Part shown: piece by piece, positions 9,681 through 22,274 of the stretch | Numbering within the stretch: the stretch's first letter is position 1 | Layout of the letters: each line of letters starts with the position of its first letter | Source: Phycomyces nitens | Taxonomy: Eukaryota > Mucoromycota > Mucoromycetes > Mucorales > Phycomycetaceae | NCBI GenBank assembly: GCA_022702545.1 | Contig: JAHRBC010000001.1 | Coordinates: 8,556,001-8,620,000, forward strand | Length of the DNA: 64,000 nt | Direction of reading: 5' to 3' | The notes under the pieces: model-generated | Told to the model about the DNA's origin: nothing | Database searches by the model: none | Seen by the model: only the letters and a program-made list of their open reading frames with translations | Position numbers and translations under genes: made by a program

Positions 9681-11161
9681 TCAAAGTCCTCAATGTCTAT
9701 ATATATGCTCACACGATAATCAGATGCACACTGAGTGACATTTGGCGTGCCCATTTACAATATACTTTTGATAATGCTGCAATTGTCTTCAACGGAATAA
9801 TTGCTTTCGCTACTCTGCCCACAAGAAGATTCAAAGCTAAAACAGCTCTCAGATGCTTTTAATTTTTTGTACATTCTAAATTGTATTTTCAATAAAGAAT
9901 ACAAAAAATTACTAGGGCGAAGAATGATGGGTTTGTGATGATATAGATATCATTGATCTGTGAAAATATTTACTAATATTTCTTTTATTCTTTTCTTTTA
10001 AAAAATATTTAGTACTTACAGTACTATCATTGTTTCCTTGAAATGTATCGTAGAAACATCTTTGTATTTTATTTTATTTTCAACACCACATAAAGCTGCA
10101 ATATTAGAAAAATGTAAATTCAAACTTGGGATATTATTAACTTACCATCAAAAGGTCCTTACTTGAGTCCAATCCAGGACATCCGAAATAGATTGGACGG
10201 CGATATACGTTCAAGGTCAATTTAATATACAACACCAAAATAACTAAAAGCTGTTCCTATCAAATAATGATTAAGTATAAGGAGTATATGACAAATATTG
10301 CTTTCTCACACATAATAAATTATCTTGAGGAAGTGCAAAGGTGGGTTAACATCATATTGAATAAATACCTTGCTTTTATTACATAAAATACACAATACAC
10401 AGTTTATTATAATATATTGCTGGTATATATCAAGAGTTGGATCAATGTAAAGTAATCTATTTCATTTATATCTTGTGACAAAGTTTACAATCGCTCAGCA
10501 TTTTTATATTTTGCCTTGCTCTGTAACATTTATGAAGCTATCCAGCTCAATAAGTATCCCAGCTTTTCTTGACCAGACATACCCAATACTTAATATTAAT
10601 AATATGTATATGTTTATTGCTTTGACACGGTGTTAGTATTATTACCTATCCGCCTGCTCTTTAATTTTATGAATGAGAAAATCACTTGATTGTAGAAAGA
10701 GTTACTGCCTTATAATAGTATAGTAATTTGTAAAAGTCTACTGTGTATTAATGGTTAATTTTATGGATACACTCTTGGGGAAAGATTGAGAATGCGTGAT
10801 TTCGAGATTTTTAAAGTGTGTTTTTTCTTTGTTATTATTAGCAAAGTAAATACCTGAACATTTTTCTATAAAAGAATATCAAAAGGTAAAAGGTACATTG
10901 AGTTGATGTTTCCATGTAATATTGTTTGTAGATAAAGTTTAAATGATAAGTTTTTTTTCCTAGTCATATGTTTGTTGATTATAGCACCTTTAATTAATGT
11001 ATTAAGCGAGTTTGCTTTTTTTTTAAGAAGTGCAGTTGATATCCTTGATTATACATTAATATGTGAAAGATAAGAGAGAATATAAGATGTAAAAAGTGTG
11101 CAAGAGCTTCTTTATTAAGATTAAATAAGAGTAATGATATAAGTATTAGTATTATTATGAA
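9681..11161. other. AT-rich intergenic region downstream of the OPT gene
   Basis: About 1.5 kb of low-complexity AT-rich DNA with no open frame above 60 codons. It contains the 3' side of the transporter gene; poly-A signals such as AATAAA-like motifs are too common in this composition to call. Confidence 0.5.
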
Positions 11162-13551
11162 TTATGTACAGTCAGCACAGCAATAATCCGCATAAGTAAG
11201 ATCAGGATTGCCGGCCCATGTAGGGAAAGGTGTCTCGACACCATTGCCACCGCCAAAAACTGACATGGCCAGTATAAAGGATAGGATTGAAGCTCCAGAA
11301 TCCAAAGCAGCAGACATTAGGTAATTATGCTTGACATACCAGGAATTGTAGCGACGCTTGACGTACAACTGACTGACAAGGATAATGATAAATGAGACAG
11401 TAATCCATGAATAGCTGTAGCCAGGGAAAAGGTTGAGGCCATAACAAATCATGGGAGTATTGACCAAGTTAAAACCGACTTTAGGGAAGAACTTGTGAAG
11501 AATCCAGAAAGGAATTGGAAGAGCAAATCCGACAAGGAAGGCCCACAGGAAGAAAGAGTACTGGGTATCAGGGCCAAACATGAACATAGGACCAATACCA
11601 CCCCAGGTGATACCAGCAGAATTCATGGTTTGCATTCCTGCACCACTCCAGATGTTGCCGTTGGGATCCAAAAGCTCTTCTCTCTTGGAGTTAATAATGG
11701 TCTATTGGAAACCATTTTGTTAGAAGCCAATAAATATTTAACAGATCCAATAAAAGATTACTTACGTAGTTGACAATATAGTTAAAGATACAACCGATGA
11801 CGGTACCAATCATTTGGCATAAGAAAACCAGTCTTGGAGGAACCTTCATGTAGTGACCAATCTTAAGATCGTTTGCCATAATTCCAGCCTGGCTTAGAGT
11901 GTTGAATCCAAGGGTTTTGAAGTACATGTTAGCGATTGGGTTACCAGGAAGGATAAAACCGCAAATCATCTCAGCAACAATATTGAGGCCAAAACCAGTA
12001 CCCGTGATGGCTGTAATCATATTCAATGGAAGAGACAGGATGGTAGCCAAGAGAATTGCGAGCAAGAAACCCCACCATGGAAGCTGGCTGTGGTTGGCAT
12101 AACCAATACCGATGTTAAGTCCGATACCACAGACAAAGATGATGTAGTACCACCAGGCAGGGACTTCCTTGTAAGCGGCCATGAGACGGTTATGAATATC
12201 GTTCTCTCTTCCTTCTTTGCGTCTAAAAATTCCAAGGGCAATTCTCTTGATGTCAGAACCATAGTAAAGAGCAACATGGCAAATCATGGCAGTGACACCA
12301 AGGTTACTGACGATGTAACCAATGGCGTATATCGGACCAAATGAAGGGCGACCAACTTCAGCGAGAGCAGTTTGGTTAATGTTGTTATACTGATCAAGGA
12401 TAAGTTCTTGAGGATAATCTACGGCTTCTCCTGTCTCAGGATCGATTCTGAACAGACCGTTTGCCAAGAAGGGGAAGTTTTTTGCGTCCCATACGTTGTA
12501 ATAGTAGACAAGAGGGGCTATAAGCCACATAAGGAATATACCGCCATAAAGGTTGAACTGGACATACAGAGGAAATACAAGGGGGGATAACATTGACAAA
12601 CTGGTCCAGTCCAGACTGATTGAGCCAATACCAAGACCTTCGTTGACACCAATACCGCCAAAGAGATACTGGACCCAAATACTGTCACGTTTGGCGAGAC
12701 AGACAACTGAGATTCCACCGAGAACAGGGAAGATATACTGAGGGAAAAACTCCCAAATGAAGATTCCGCAAAAGACGGATGCGAAGAATTTAATAAGGGT
12801 CTTGTTTTCACTGCTGGGAGTATTGAATGTCTTGAGGAAAGAGATGACCGGAAGACTAGTGGGCCAGATCATTATAGAGGGGTAGACAAGGAAAGGACGC
12901 AGTTGACCAGCAATACCATAACCAATCAATTGGGTAGCAAAAAGTAAAAAGATACCACCAGCTGCAGATGGGTAGGCATTATAATAAAGCTGCTGGGCGC
13001 CGAGAATATTGGTACCATAGGCAGTTGCATTTGCAGAAGAAACGATGACATACATCAAGGTATGTTCCTTGATGTTGAAAGGGCCAGGGTTGAAAATAGT
13101 TCCTTCTTTAAGCACGCGAGTTGAACCAATACAGATGAGATACCCGACGATCAGCATAAACACATTGGAAAGAGGAACAGGAACAGGCTTAAACTGCATT
13201 AGCTGGTAGACTGATGATCCGAGACATGCAAGCAACTGAAATCAAATCAATGAGGTTAAGAGTTTTCCAGAGTAAATATTTTAGTGTGTCGATTGGTATA
13301 CTTACAGAGCCAACTACAATGCTACGAATGGTCAGGGCTCTCATTGTTGGATCATCTTCAGTACGTGCAATCTTGTTTACAATTTCGATATCAAGATCTT
13401 CATTCTCAAAGTCAATATCCCTTGAATCTTTGGTGTCTTTGTGGGATTCGCTTATGGAGCTGATCTCTTGTTTATCGTTGAAATATCGTTCTTTTTCTTC
13501 AAAACTAGATGTTTGAATGACCTCGTTATGCCTTTCCGTGGCGCTCTCCAT
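11162..13551 (-). CDS. OPT-family oligopeptide transporter
   Basis: Predicted 751-aa membrane protein from three exons: 13551-13306, 13235-11766 and 11701-11162. Both introns (70 and 64 nt) have GTAAGT donors; the second has a TTCTAAC branch site. Reading phase is kept. The family imports small peptides, glutathione or metal-peptide complexes by proton symport at the plasma membrane. The acidic cytosolic N-terminus (about 70 residues) is followed by many hydrophobic helices. The OPT signature NPGPFNIKEH lies near residue 131, and the family's C-terminal GNPDLTYADYC is present. I start at the ATG at 13551; an upstream in-frame TTG is unlikely. Length is normal for the family. Substrate cannot be read from the sequence. 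The plus-strand open frames over it are shadows. Confidence 0.95.
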
Positions 13552-13645
13552 TTTGTATAGCGTTTGCAAAATGAAAGATTGGAAAGACTAGGTTATTTAA
13601 AGGTAAAAAAGATGGGTTCAATAAATATGAAACCCGGCAAAGAGC

Positions 13646-13658
13646 TTATATATATATG
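13646..13658 (-). promoter_or_regulatory. TATA-like box of the OPT gene
   Basis: CATATATATATAAGCTC on the minus strand lies about 100 bp before the start codon, a usual position for a fungal TATA element. Alternating TA runs are frequent in this DNA, so the call is tentative. Confidence 0.35.
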
Positions 13659-16600
13659 TTAATTTTTACAAAAAAAAATTAATTAGCGGATTATATTCTC
13701 AATACTGATTGTCCTTGAAATCGTTTTTTTTTATTTTCTTGAATCAAAGGTTTAAAAGTAAAGTACATTTGATAAGAGTGTGTTCTTTGCGACACAAGTA
13801 CACTATAAATAATAATATTACCAGATCAGATGTATATTAGGAAGAATATATGCCGAAAATATTTCTTTACCCGTACTTTATAAAATTGTGTACCACTAAA
13901 AATCCCAGTTCTTATTTGGGAAAATAATGACTAGAAAGACAATTCCATCTCATAACTCTTGTAATAAATTGTTTATAATTGTACATTTATTAGCTTGCAA
14001 TACAATCAAGAAACAGAGTTTCTACTTTTATCGACTTGGGTTTTACTGGAAACTACACCTTACAGAATTAATGTCTGTAGAAAATTACGCCTTATATTAT
14101 TTATTTATTAGCCAAATATTGCGAGACACAAACCAATCTAAATAGCTATTTAACTAGATCCAGAACCAGGTCTATGATTTACTAATTATTATTGAATTTA
14201 AAAGGGTTGCAATATTGGAAGGCTGAATGGAAATATAGCAAGATTATCCAGAGACTTTTTATTTGTTTATTATAGTCGAAAGTTGTACTGATCTGGGCCA
14301 AATGCCTAAATAACTCCATTGTGAATCTTGGCTCTCAAAATATACCTGGCAGCCGTGGATCTTAACTATAGTACTGCTAATAAGAGTTAATCGAGTACTG
14401 TTTGGCACCACAGACAGCTGATGAGATGTACTACTGTTTATCTCAAATGGGTATGTTTGGGTAATAATTTATACCAAAATTTGACAGCTTTGAATTCCTG
14501 AATCCATATTGCTTTATTAGATACTTGTAACATAACAAATACAGCACATTTAACAACAGTCCTGACCATATAATAAAGCCTGCTGTTACGATATTTTTTT
14601 TTGTGAAAAATGTTGTACGAATGGTAGAATGGCTCTTGTTACCATATAACTATGGTAGTACTTATTTGAAAGTATGGGTACAAGCTAAATGAGTTGAATG
14701 TGCTGCGACATTTTAAAATATATAAAACAATGCTTCTTGACTATTCTAGAGAGTTGGAGATCATAACGAATTATTATTTTTTAAAAAAAAGTATACTGGA
14801 TCAGACCAATTTTACGATAACAATTTAGATATATATTTTTTTTTAACTGAAAAGAGATGTTGATAGTCAACACTTGTACATTTGCAGTAAAATTAATGCC
14901 AGAAATATTAAATTCACCTTTTCAAGCTAATAGGGTCATTTTTGGTTAAATCAAAAACAGTGGTGATAGTGGAACAAAGATAGAAAATGTGGTCCTAGCA
15001 CTGGGTATGAAAAACATCCAACCTTGTGTATTCCAAATATTCTAAAGCTCTTGATATACCTTGATTTTGGTACTGCTTATGTTTGTGCTACTGTACCTTT
15101 TGTCATTGGGATTCTTATGGCCATGACCTTTGAGCTTTAACTGGACGATTATAAATGTCCACATTTGATATTATTTATTCTTTTTAGTTTATCAAGTCTA
15201 ATACATCTATTTCTCTGTTCCAAGCTTGGCCCTTTGCTAAACCCTCGCTTGTCCAATTCGACATTTGAGTAATGAAAACTCTGATTCATAAACATACCAC
15301 TTAATCTTAGCTTTATAAAAATGGGAAGTATACAACACTAAACCTGTGGTATTTTTGTACATGGGGCTAGTATAGCTTACATCAATGAATTACCCGTTGC
15401 CATGGAGCTTAATAGTTGCACGCTGTTTGACAAGCTCTCAAGCGTGACAAATAAATCACATTATACGAGACCATCTAGATCCAGGGTGCTCAAAGTTATC
15501 GAATGCGAGACAAGGAGACAATTATAGGAGGGATTTTAAAGAATGTAACAGTCGATACTAGTAATTAGAAATGATGTTTATACTCCTATACCAAGAAGCT
15601 TGTTTGAACTTTCTCACTGGAAACCTATAAGGAACTAAATACAAGTGGCTAAAACTTCATTATATGTGTGATATACACACCACATCATAGTATAATACAA
15701 AATATTAGAACCACATATCTGGTTTCTCTTTGCTAACTACCACAAGACAATGTCTCAGGAATAGTTACACATCAGGGACTTTGGTTACAAGAGAGCTTTA
15801 ACAATACTATATAAAGCACCGCTATGCTCTTATTTCCCATAAAGGTACTAAATAATCCATTCAAGTCAATCTCATTTGGGATAAAAGACCAACTTTGTAC
15901 GGAAGTGATGGGCGCCAAAACAGTTTTTTTTTCACACAAGGAGGTGATCATTTGGAAAACTTCGATGGCAAGACTAGTGACCGTAAAGTTAGTGGTGACA
16001 TGATACCATTTATCTTTATACTAACCCATTATTTTATACCAGACCCTGCTACACTATAATCTCATTAGTGACACTATGGATGAAACGCAATGTCTCTCTT
16101 TTCTTTTTCTTCTTAACAGCAATGTAGCTTTTGTACTTGAAAAAGTTTCCATGAGCTTCAAAAACTTTGGTTATTAAAAAATGTCAATTTTTCTTTGGAT
16201 TAATAGTATATAATGTGGACCAAATGAACATACTATTACTACTATTTGCTTTTATACCAAGTCTTTCTCCTTTCAATCTTGCCTAATTATCAGCTTTCTT
16301 TAATCTACTATTAATGGTGGTATCAATAAACATGAAATGAGTCTTCATTTGACGAGTATTTTCCAAGTTCAACTTGATGCTAAATATCATCTTCATTTAT
16401 GTCTACGTAAAATAAAGGTAGTATATGACCATCTGTACTACCAGTTTTCCACTGTTTGACGATAATACAAATCCATAACTTACTATATATTGCTTTATTG
16501 CTTTTATGAATGCACTGTTGGCTTTCTCCAAGTTTGGTCAGTATTAATAGCAATGAAAGAACCAAATTTATTAGTCTTTAAGCTGGTACTCTATAGCCAA

Positions 16601-19600
16601 TAATTTATTAATATCAGCTTAGCAATAGGTTTGGTCCAACAATCAATTTAGAGAAACTGAATATAATGTAGCAGGGCATTATTAAGAGTGTCAAAAATTA
16701 CCTATTTTATAATTGTATATAAAACGTGTGGCCAAGTCGGTAAAAATAGTTCAATTAACCAAATGTCCAGATCAGCCCGGAAAGCGAACAATCAATAAAA
16801 GCAGCAATATATCTTTTAAACGGGTTTGATATACCAGGTACAAGTATTGAATTAGCACTAAAAACAGTTAGAAGATGCCTTTAAGTTTTTTTTTTGGTAA
16901 TTCGTATTGCCTCGGTCTTAATATGTTTGCCCTATACTTTATATATATATAATTTGAATGGCTATAAAAATCATCAGTGCCTAGCATGCATCCTTGCTGT
17001 TCCGCAAACGTTGATTTAGGAACAAGGCAGACAAAGTCCCTTTTTTTCAGAAAAAGTAATAATGCTAATACTAATATATTGCACTTGAGAATTGGTCTTT
17101 TTATATTTGGGAATATTTGCAGAATATACACATATTTTCTGTAACAAGATTATTATTCAGCTTATTACAGTTAAATATAAATTGTTTTGAAAGCATATGC
17201 TTTGCATCTGTACCAAAGTCTTTTTTTATGGTATTGACATTGTACAATCCCCATGTTTTTTTTTCAGCTAAAAATACCGCACATGTTCTAGTTTGTTTTT
17301 TGTTATCCAGTGAGAATGCTAAATATTATCACTTTGCCAAAATTAAATGACACTGTTGTGTTTTAGGATATTAAAACAATAAACAATAATAATAGATATA
17401 TAGACAGTAAGTGAGTACTTTGAGACTATATATAAGCTTGTCTTTATTAAGATACAGAATGTGCCGCTCTTTATATACTCTTTCAATGTGCTATTACACA
17501 AAATCTTGAACTTCCTGATACATGGGGTTTTTCACCACTATAACGTTGGACGATGTGCGGATCTTTGATATACGATGCGATATGAACTGCTGGTCCGCCA
17601 TGAGGGAGAAGAGTTATATGCAAAGTTGTGAGGGGATGTTGGGGACAAGGCCCGATGTGGGTATCCACAGCAAAGTAATAGAATAAAGTGGATAAAGTAG
17701 TTCTCTCAACGATTCAGACAATACGAAATGACCAGAGCGACCCATGTACTCTGCAACAGATATAGACTTGACGGAAAAAGAATCTGTTTTATTTAATCTG
17801 GCTGATATGGAGATAATAAGGCCATAACCTCAAAGGTAGTATTATAATGTGAAAATGGGATACATGCTCTCTGAGCCTCGCTTTATTTTCATATATATTC
17901 AATAAATTTGTTATCTAAACTACTTTATATCTTTCTAACTAGCCAAGTGTTATATGTATTCATTTTTTTTCTTGGGTAGGGATAAGTTATATAATAATGC
18001 TTGTCAATCCTAGAACCACTTTCGATACCAACGGCAGGCATGTATCACATTAGAGGTTGGAATGATACCAACGGGGATTGGTTTAGATACGACAAGCAAT
18101 TATATACGGAGTATTTCTATATGTTTAATATTGATCATCGAAATTTAAAAAATTAATTTTGAGCTACTGTATGTAAATCAACTTCCAGTGACTGTATATA
18201 GTGGTTCCAGCAGTCAAGACAATTTGGAATCCCCATCAGAAGTTTGCCTTTGACAGCCAGTCCTTTCTTCATGGAGTAGTGGCTATAAAAATCTCCAGTG
18301 ATATAGAGAAACAGCAAGCTATACCAGCTTAACGAGTGCTTTTTTCTTTATCCCTTTTCTATTATCATTTTTTATCCAAGTTCATTTTAATAATACTCTA
18401 GAAGCCATATGCTTTTCATGACGACAGATCAATAAAGTATTATAAAAATGTATCTGGATATTCCTTGCAGTGTAGACATTCAAAAAAATATACTTGGTAT
18501 ACTTATTAACAAGCATATTCTATATTGGTAAGCAGTAAAATAAATTACTTGTATATGATTATTATTTTTTGTTATTATTCTGATGGCAATATATCTGTAA
18601 CAGTTGACGAATGATAAATGCAAAAAGAAAAAAAAAAAGAAATATTTACAGAATCCAATAAAAAAAAAGTACCCTGACATCTTTTATTTTTTCTCAGGAA
18701 ATAATATTGTGGACAAGAGTATAATGTTTGAACATCTGATAAATATCACGCTGCTCAAATATTTGGGTATTTAAATATTCTTTAATAATAAATTCTTAAA
18801 AGAAAAAAGAAAAACTAAATGGTGAGATATCTTGTAAGATTATATAGCTCATCGAAATAAATGTCAAATGATTTTGGTTGTACAAGGTACAAAGTATTTA
18901 TATTTTAAAATATACACATGTATTTTGGGAATATCAAAGATTAAGCTGAAAATAGCAACCAACTGTTCAAGCACAATCTTTGTGTTTGAGAGTAATTTGT
19001 TATCTAAAAGCTTGGTCAAAGAAGCTGTGTAGATATTAACACTAGCACCAACAGTGCACTTTGACGATGAACATGGTTTGTAAAACAACAACAACAACAA
19101 ACAGAATTCTGCTGTTGCAGAGACCAAAGATAAAAAAGTAAATTTTAGGAATAAGAAAAGTATATCAATATACTTTAATCATCGTAACAAAAGTGATATA
19201 TTCAACTAGAAAATGTCTTGCTTAAATGACAGTATTTCAATGGGTTTGGTGCCCACCTGCAAAAAAAAACAACCAACGGGGTGTATAGTTTGATATTTAT
19301 TAAGCCCTTTTGATGCTCAACCTATTTTATCATAAACAAACCTAGCCACAAGACCATTCCGAATCACCCAAAGCTGTTTGGTTGGTGATATGAAACCATA
19401 TATCTATCTGTATTCGTTACGGATTCATTATTTTAAATAGAAATCGCTTTTGTAAAGTGCTGATACACCTAATCCAATACCCATCAAATCATTGATTATT
19501 CTAGTATGAGCATTCTTTGGTGACCTTTAGTATCTCTAGACTGCTCTACACCCTGCAACTCTTTCAAAATACACATCAAACTTGGAAGATGCCTAAGCTC

Positions 19601-19860
19601 CATGTCTACAAGACACCGTGAGAACATTGATGATTAGCTCTTTTGACCATGCACTATGGACGGTCAATAAAAAAAAATAGAAGTCAAGAGGCCCATCTTG
19701 AAGGCTTGACAAGATATATCAATACTAGGTCAGTAATAGTGTGGGTCAAGATATAGAGCATAATCATCTATCTATATATATATATACTAACTTTGCAGAA
19801 GAATCATATAATTCTTATCCTCTCAAGGGCTCCTCTCTTTTTTAAAAAAAAATAGCCCTT
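13659..19860. other. 6-kb gene-poor AT-rich region
   Basis: No open frame above about 90 codons, and none carries a recognisable motif. Small frames at 13927 (+), 16868 (-), 17117 (+), 17483 (-) and 18864 (-) look random. A stretch near 19530-19640 hints weakly at a decayed F-box/LRR relative on the minus strand, but not enough to call. Otherwise poly-A/T runs and short TA tracts. Decayed transposons would be the likely content. Confidence 0.5.
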
Positions 19861-19884
19861 GTATAATACAATATATACGACTCT
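19861..19884 (+). promoter_or_regulatory. TATA-like segment before F-box copy 1
   Basis: GTATAATACAATATATACG followed by a CT-rich stretch sits about 30-45 bp before the upstream ATG at 19905. If this is the core promoter, translation from either ATG is possible. Confidence 0.3.
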
Positions 19885-20048
19885 TCTCTTGGCTCATTGT
19901 AGATATGTCCCAAGTTGCCCTTATTACCTATACTGTGTTCCCGTTCACAGGTTTGGGTCACATATCTTTATTTAACTCTTGTCCTCCCAAAAAAAGAAAC
20001 TATCTTGACGCTTTTTCTTTCGAAACAAGTTTTGTCATTTGCTTCATC

Positions 20049-21869
20049 ATGTTAGCATCCGAATTGCCATTTGAAATCCTTTGCCACATTGCCAGCTTTG
20101 TCGGGGCGGACAAGAAATCAGACTATGCCCTGGTGTGCAAAGCGTGGAGAATACCCTTTGAAGAGTCAATGTGGAGAATAATGAATATATACACAAAAAA
20201 GAAGCTTGAAGACGCCTGCAATACATCACTAACCTATCAATCGCACCAAAAAGCACATGGGCACCTTGTACGGGAGCTGACCCTGTCAAAACGACTGCAC
20301 ACCTCTGATAAACAGCTCCGTATCCTCCAGGACCGCTTTCCTAACTTGAGGAGTCTATGCATATACGAGGAAAGTGTGGATCATATTGATTTTGGAGTGA
20401 CAGCAGACTGGAGCATCTGGGGATCGTTGACGACTCTCAAGATATGTATGGAAGGGTTCGATATCGAGGTTGACGTAAAAAAGTTCCTTGGACTGTTGTC
20501 ATTCTTGCCTTGCCTTCGACGACTAGAGTACATAAAGGCGCTTTGTGGCCTGTCATCTGTCTTTACAATCGATGATTTTGAGACACTCCATAGACATTTG
20601 CCTCAGCTGAGACACCTGTCGACAGCAATGGATCTTGACAACATATCGGCAAACGACATCCAAACAATCGAACATACCGATCCTGCAAGTAGATTGACAA
20701 CAGCAGAGATTAGGGTTGATCATATGGATCTTCGGTGGCTTTGGTACTTTAGTCAAAAGTATCCAAACATACACACTCTGGAATGGAAGATTATCAATAC
20801 CCAGCACAATGACGATTCATCAGATAAACTGTTGTCAATGTTTCCTGACATTTCCTGTGCATTTCCTCGCCTAACAAAGGTCATCATGAAGGGAGAATCC
20901 GAAAAGATACCTGTACACCTGGCGTTCTGGGAGCTTATTTATCGGTTCCGTGCCCCAATCAAGCATTTGGTGTATTACCTGGCCGACAGAGGCAATGATC
21001 CGGAATCATTGGAGCACCTTATCAAGAGGTGTATGAGTGCATGCTCAAGAACCCTAGAAACCCTTTTGCTCCTGTGTGGGGCAGAAATGAGTGATCCCTT
21101 GATGATTCCAAATGCACTTGGTATCTGCACCAGCCTTCAGAGTCTTAATCTAGAGGTTCGTCAAAGTTCGGTTGCATTGGATGTCATATTTGATAACTGC
21201 AGTCTACTCAGGAAACTAAAGGTGACCAGCCAAAGGGTCTCCACAAGGTCCACCAATGGCCCTACACATGGACTGATATTCTTGGAGATCAGGATGGCAA
21301 CTGTCAGTTCACTATTGTTCCAGTACATCTCCTTGCGTTGCCAGAACCTTGCGTATATGCGACTGGCTAGTCTGAATGCCTTTGGACCTCTGCTACCAAA
21401 TGGAATCCTGAGCCTGGACATGGAACATACATGCTTTGAGAGACTGGAGCTCAACTGTGTGAGGTTCTATGCCTCACCAGATGACTGGACCATAGACACA
21501 GCCATCAATTTCATGGCACTTTCTCAGAGTTCTCCTTGTGATAAAGCACCACCACTCACATGGTTTCATCTGCACCGACCTTCACGCAGTGGTTATCAGA
21601 GAGATCAGATCCGGGCACTAAAAAACGCCGAAGCAAAGCACTCTAAAAGGTTCTTTCGTGCCTTTGAACGCAAGATCATCAAGAACCCTGATAGTCAAAG
21701 GGGAGTCCAGCGATCTAACAATGGGCAGGTTCTCAAACACTTGTGGAAAAAGGATCTTCCTCTTGGATATGCAAGGCTAAACTGTAGATATTTAAAGAGC
21801 TTTGTGGTGGATACCAACATGTCCTACAGCAATCCCCTGTGGGATAATATCTATGAATCCTTGCATTAG
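20049..21869 (+). CDS. F-box/LRR-like protein, tandem copy 1
   Basis: Intronless gene, 606 aa from the ATG at 20049. An upstream in-frame ATG at 19905 would add 48 residues, but the other two tandem copies also begin a few residues before the motif, so I prefer the shorter form. The F-box is at residues about 5-42 (LPFEILCHIASF...LVCKAWRIPFEESMW). F-box proteins bind Skp1 and present substrates to an SCF ubiquitin ligase. The rest has irregular leucine-rich, LRR-like repeats (for example LETLLLLCGAEMSD, LQSLNLEV, LRRLEYI), likely the substrate-binding part. The C-terminal landmark WFHLH and the ending LGYARLNCRYLKS are shared with the neighbours. First of three same-strand paralogues. Substrate unknown. 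A (TAA)n tract follows the stop. Confidence 0.85.
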   Translation: MLASELPFEILCHIASFVGADKKSDYALVCKAWRIPFEESMWRIMNIYTKKKLEDACNTSLTYQSHQKAHGHLVRELTLSKRLHTSDKQLRILQDRFPNLRSLCIYEESVDHIDFGVTADWSIWGSLTTLKICMEGFDIEVDVKKFLGLLSFLPCLRRLEYIKALCGLSSVFTIDDFETLHRHLPQLRHLSTAMDLDNISANDIQTIEHTDPASRLTTAEIRVDHMDLRWLWYFSQKYPNIHTLEWKIINTQHNDDSSDKLLSMFPDISCAFPRLTKVIMKGESEKIPVHLAFWELIYRFRAPIKHLVYYLADRGNDPESLEHLIKRCMSACSRTLETLLLLCGAEMSDPLMIPNALGICTSLQSLNLEVRQSSVALDVIFDNCSLLRKLKVTSQRVSTRSTNGPTHGLIFLEIRMATVSSLLFQYISLRCQNLAYMRLASLNAFGPLLPNGILSLDMEHTCFERLELNCVRFYASPDDWTIDTAINFMALSQSSPCDKAPPLTWFHLHRPSRSGYQRDQIRALKNAEAKHSKRFFRAFERKIIKNPDSQRGVQRSNNGQVLKHLWKKDLPLGYARLNCRYLKSFVVDTNMSYSNPLWDNIYESLH

Positions 21870-21960
21870 ATAATAATAATAATAATTGTAATAATAATCG
21901 TAATAATCTTAATAGTAATAGTAATTTTAATAATAATTTTAATAATAAAAAAAGTTACAT
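21870..21960. repeat. Impure (TAA)n tract
   Basis: TAATAATAATAA with scattered substitutions directly after the stop of F-box copy 1. A similar tract sits at 26634-26666 after copy 3, which fits amplification of whole gene units. Confidence 0.7.
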
Positions 21961-22274
21961 GTGATTATGCCACCTACTCTTCATATCAAATAAATAAATT
22001 AAATAAAATAAAAAAGGGGGGTTTCATATGTAGAGTCCTGTCAACAGACACATTAATCTCTTGGGGATCTCTGCAGCCAATATTCTCAAACGGCTGCAGC
22101 CAACCTTGTTTTGAGAGCAGTTTTGGTCGTTTGTTTCTCACGGTGACCAAGCTGCCTTGGGGATTGGTCTATGATAACACATTCATTCGTATCTTGTCCT
22201 CCCTTGAACTTGTTGCTTTTAACCTTGTCTGCCAAGAGAAAATAATATCATATTATCCTTTTTTTTTAACCATT

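Noticed and set aside
22131..22274. N-terminal extension of F-box copy 2
   Set aside because: The open frame upstream begins with TTG, has no ATG in frame, and is unlike the paralogues.
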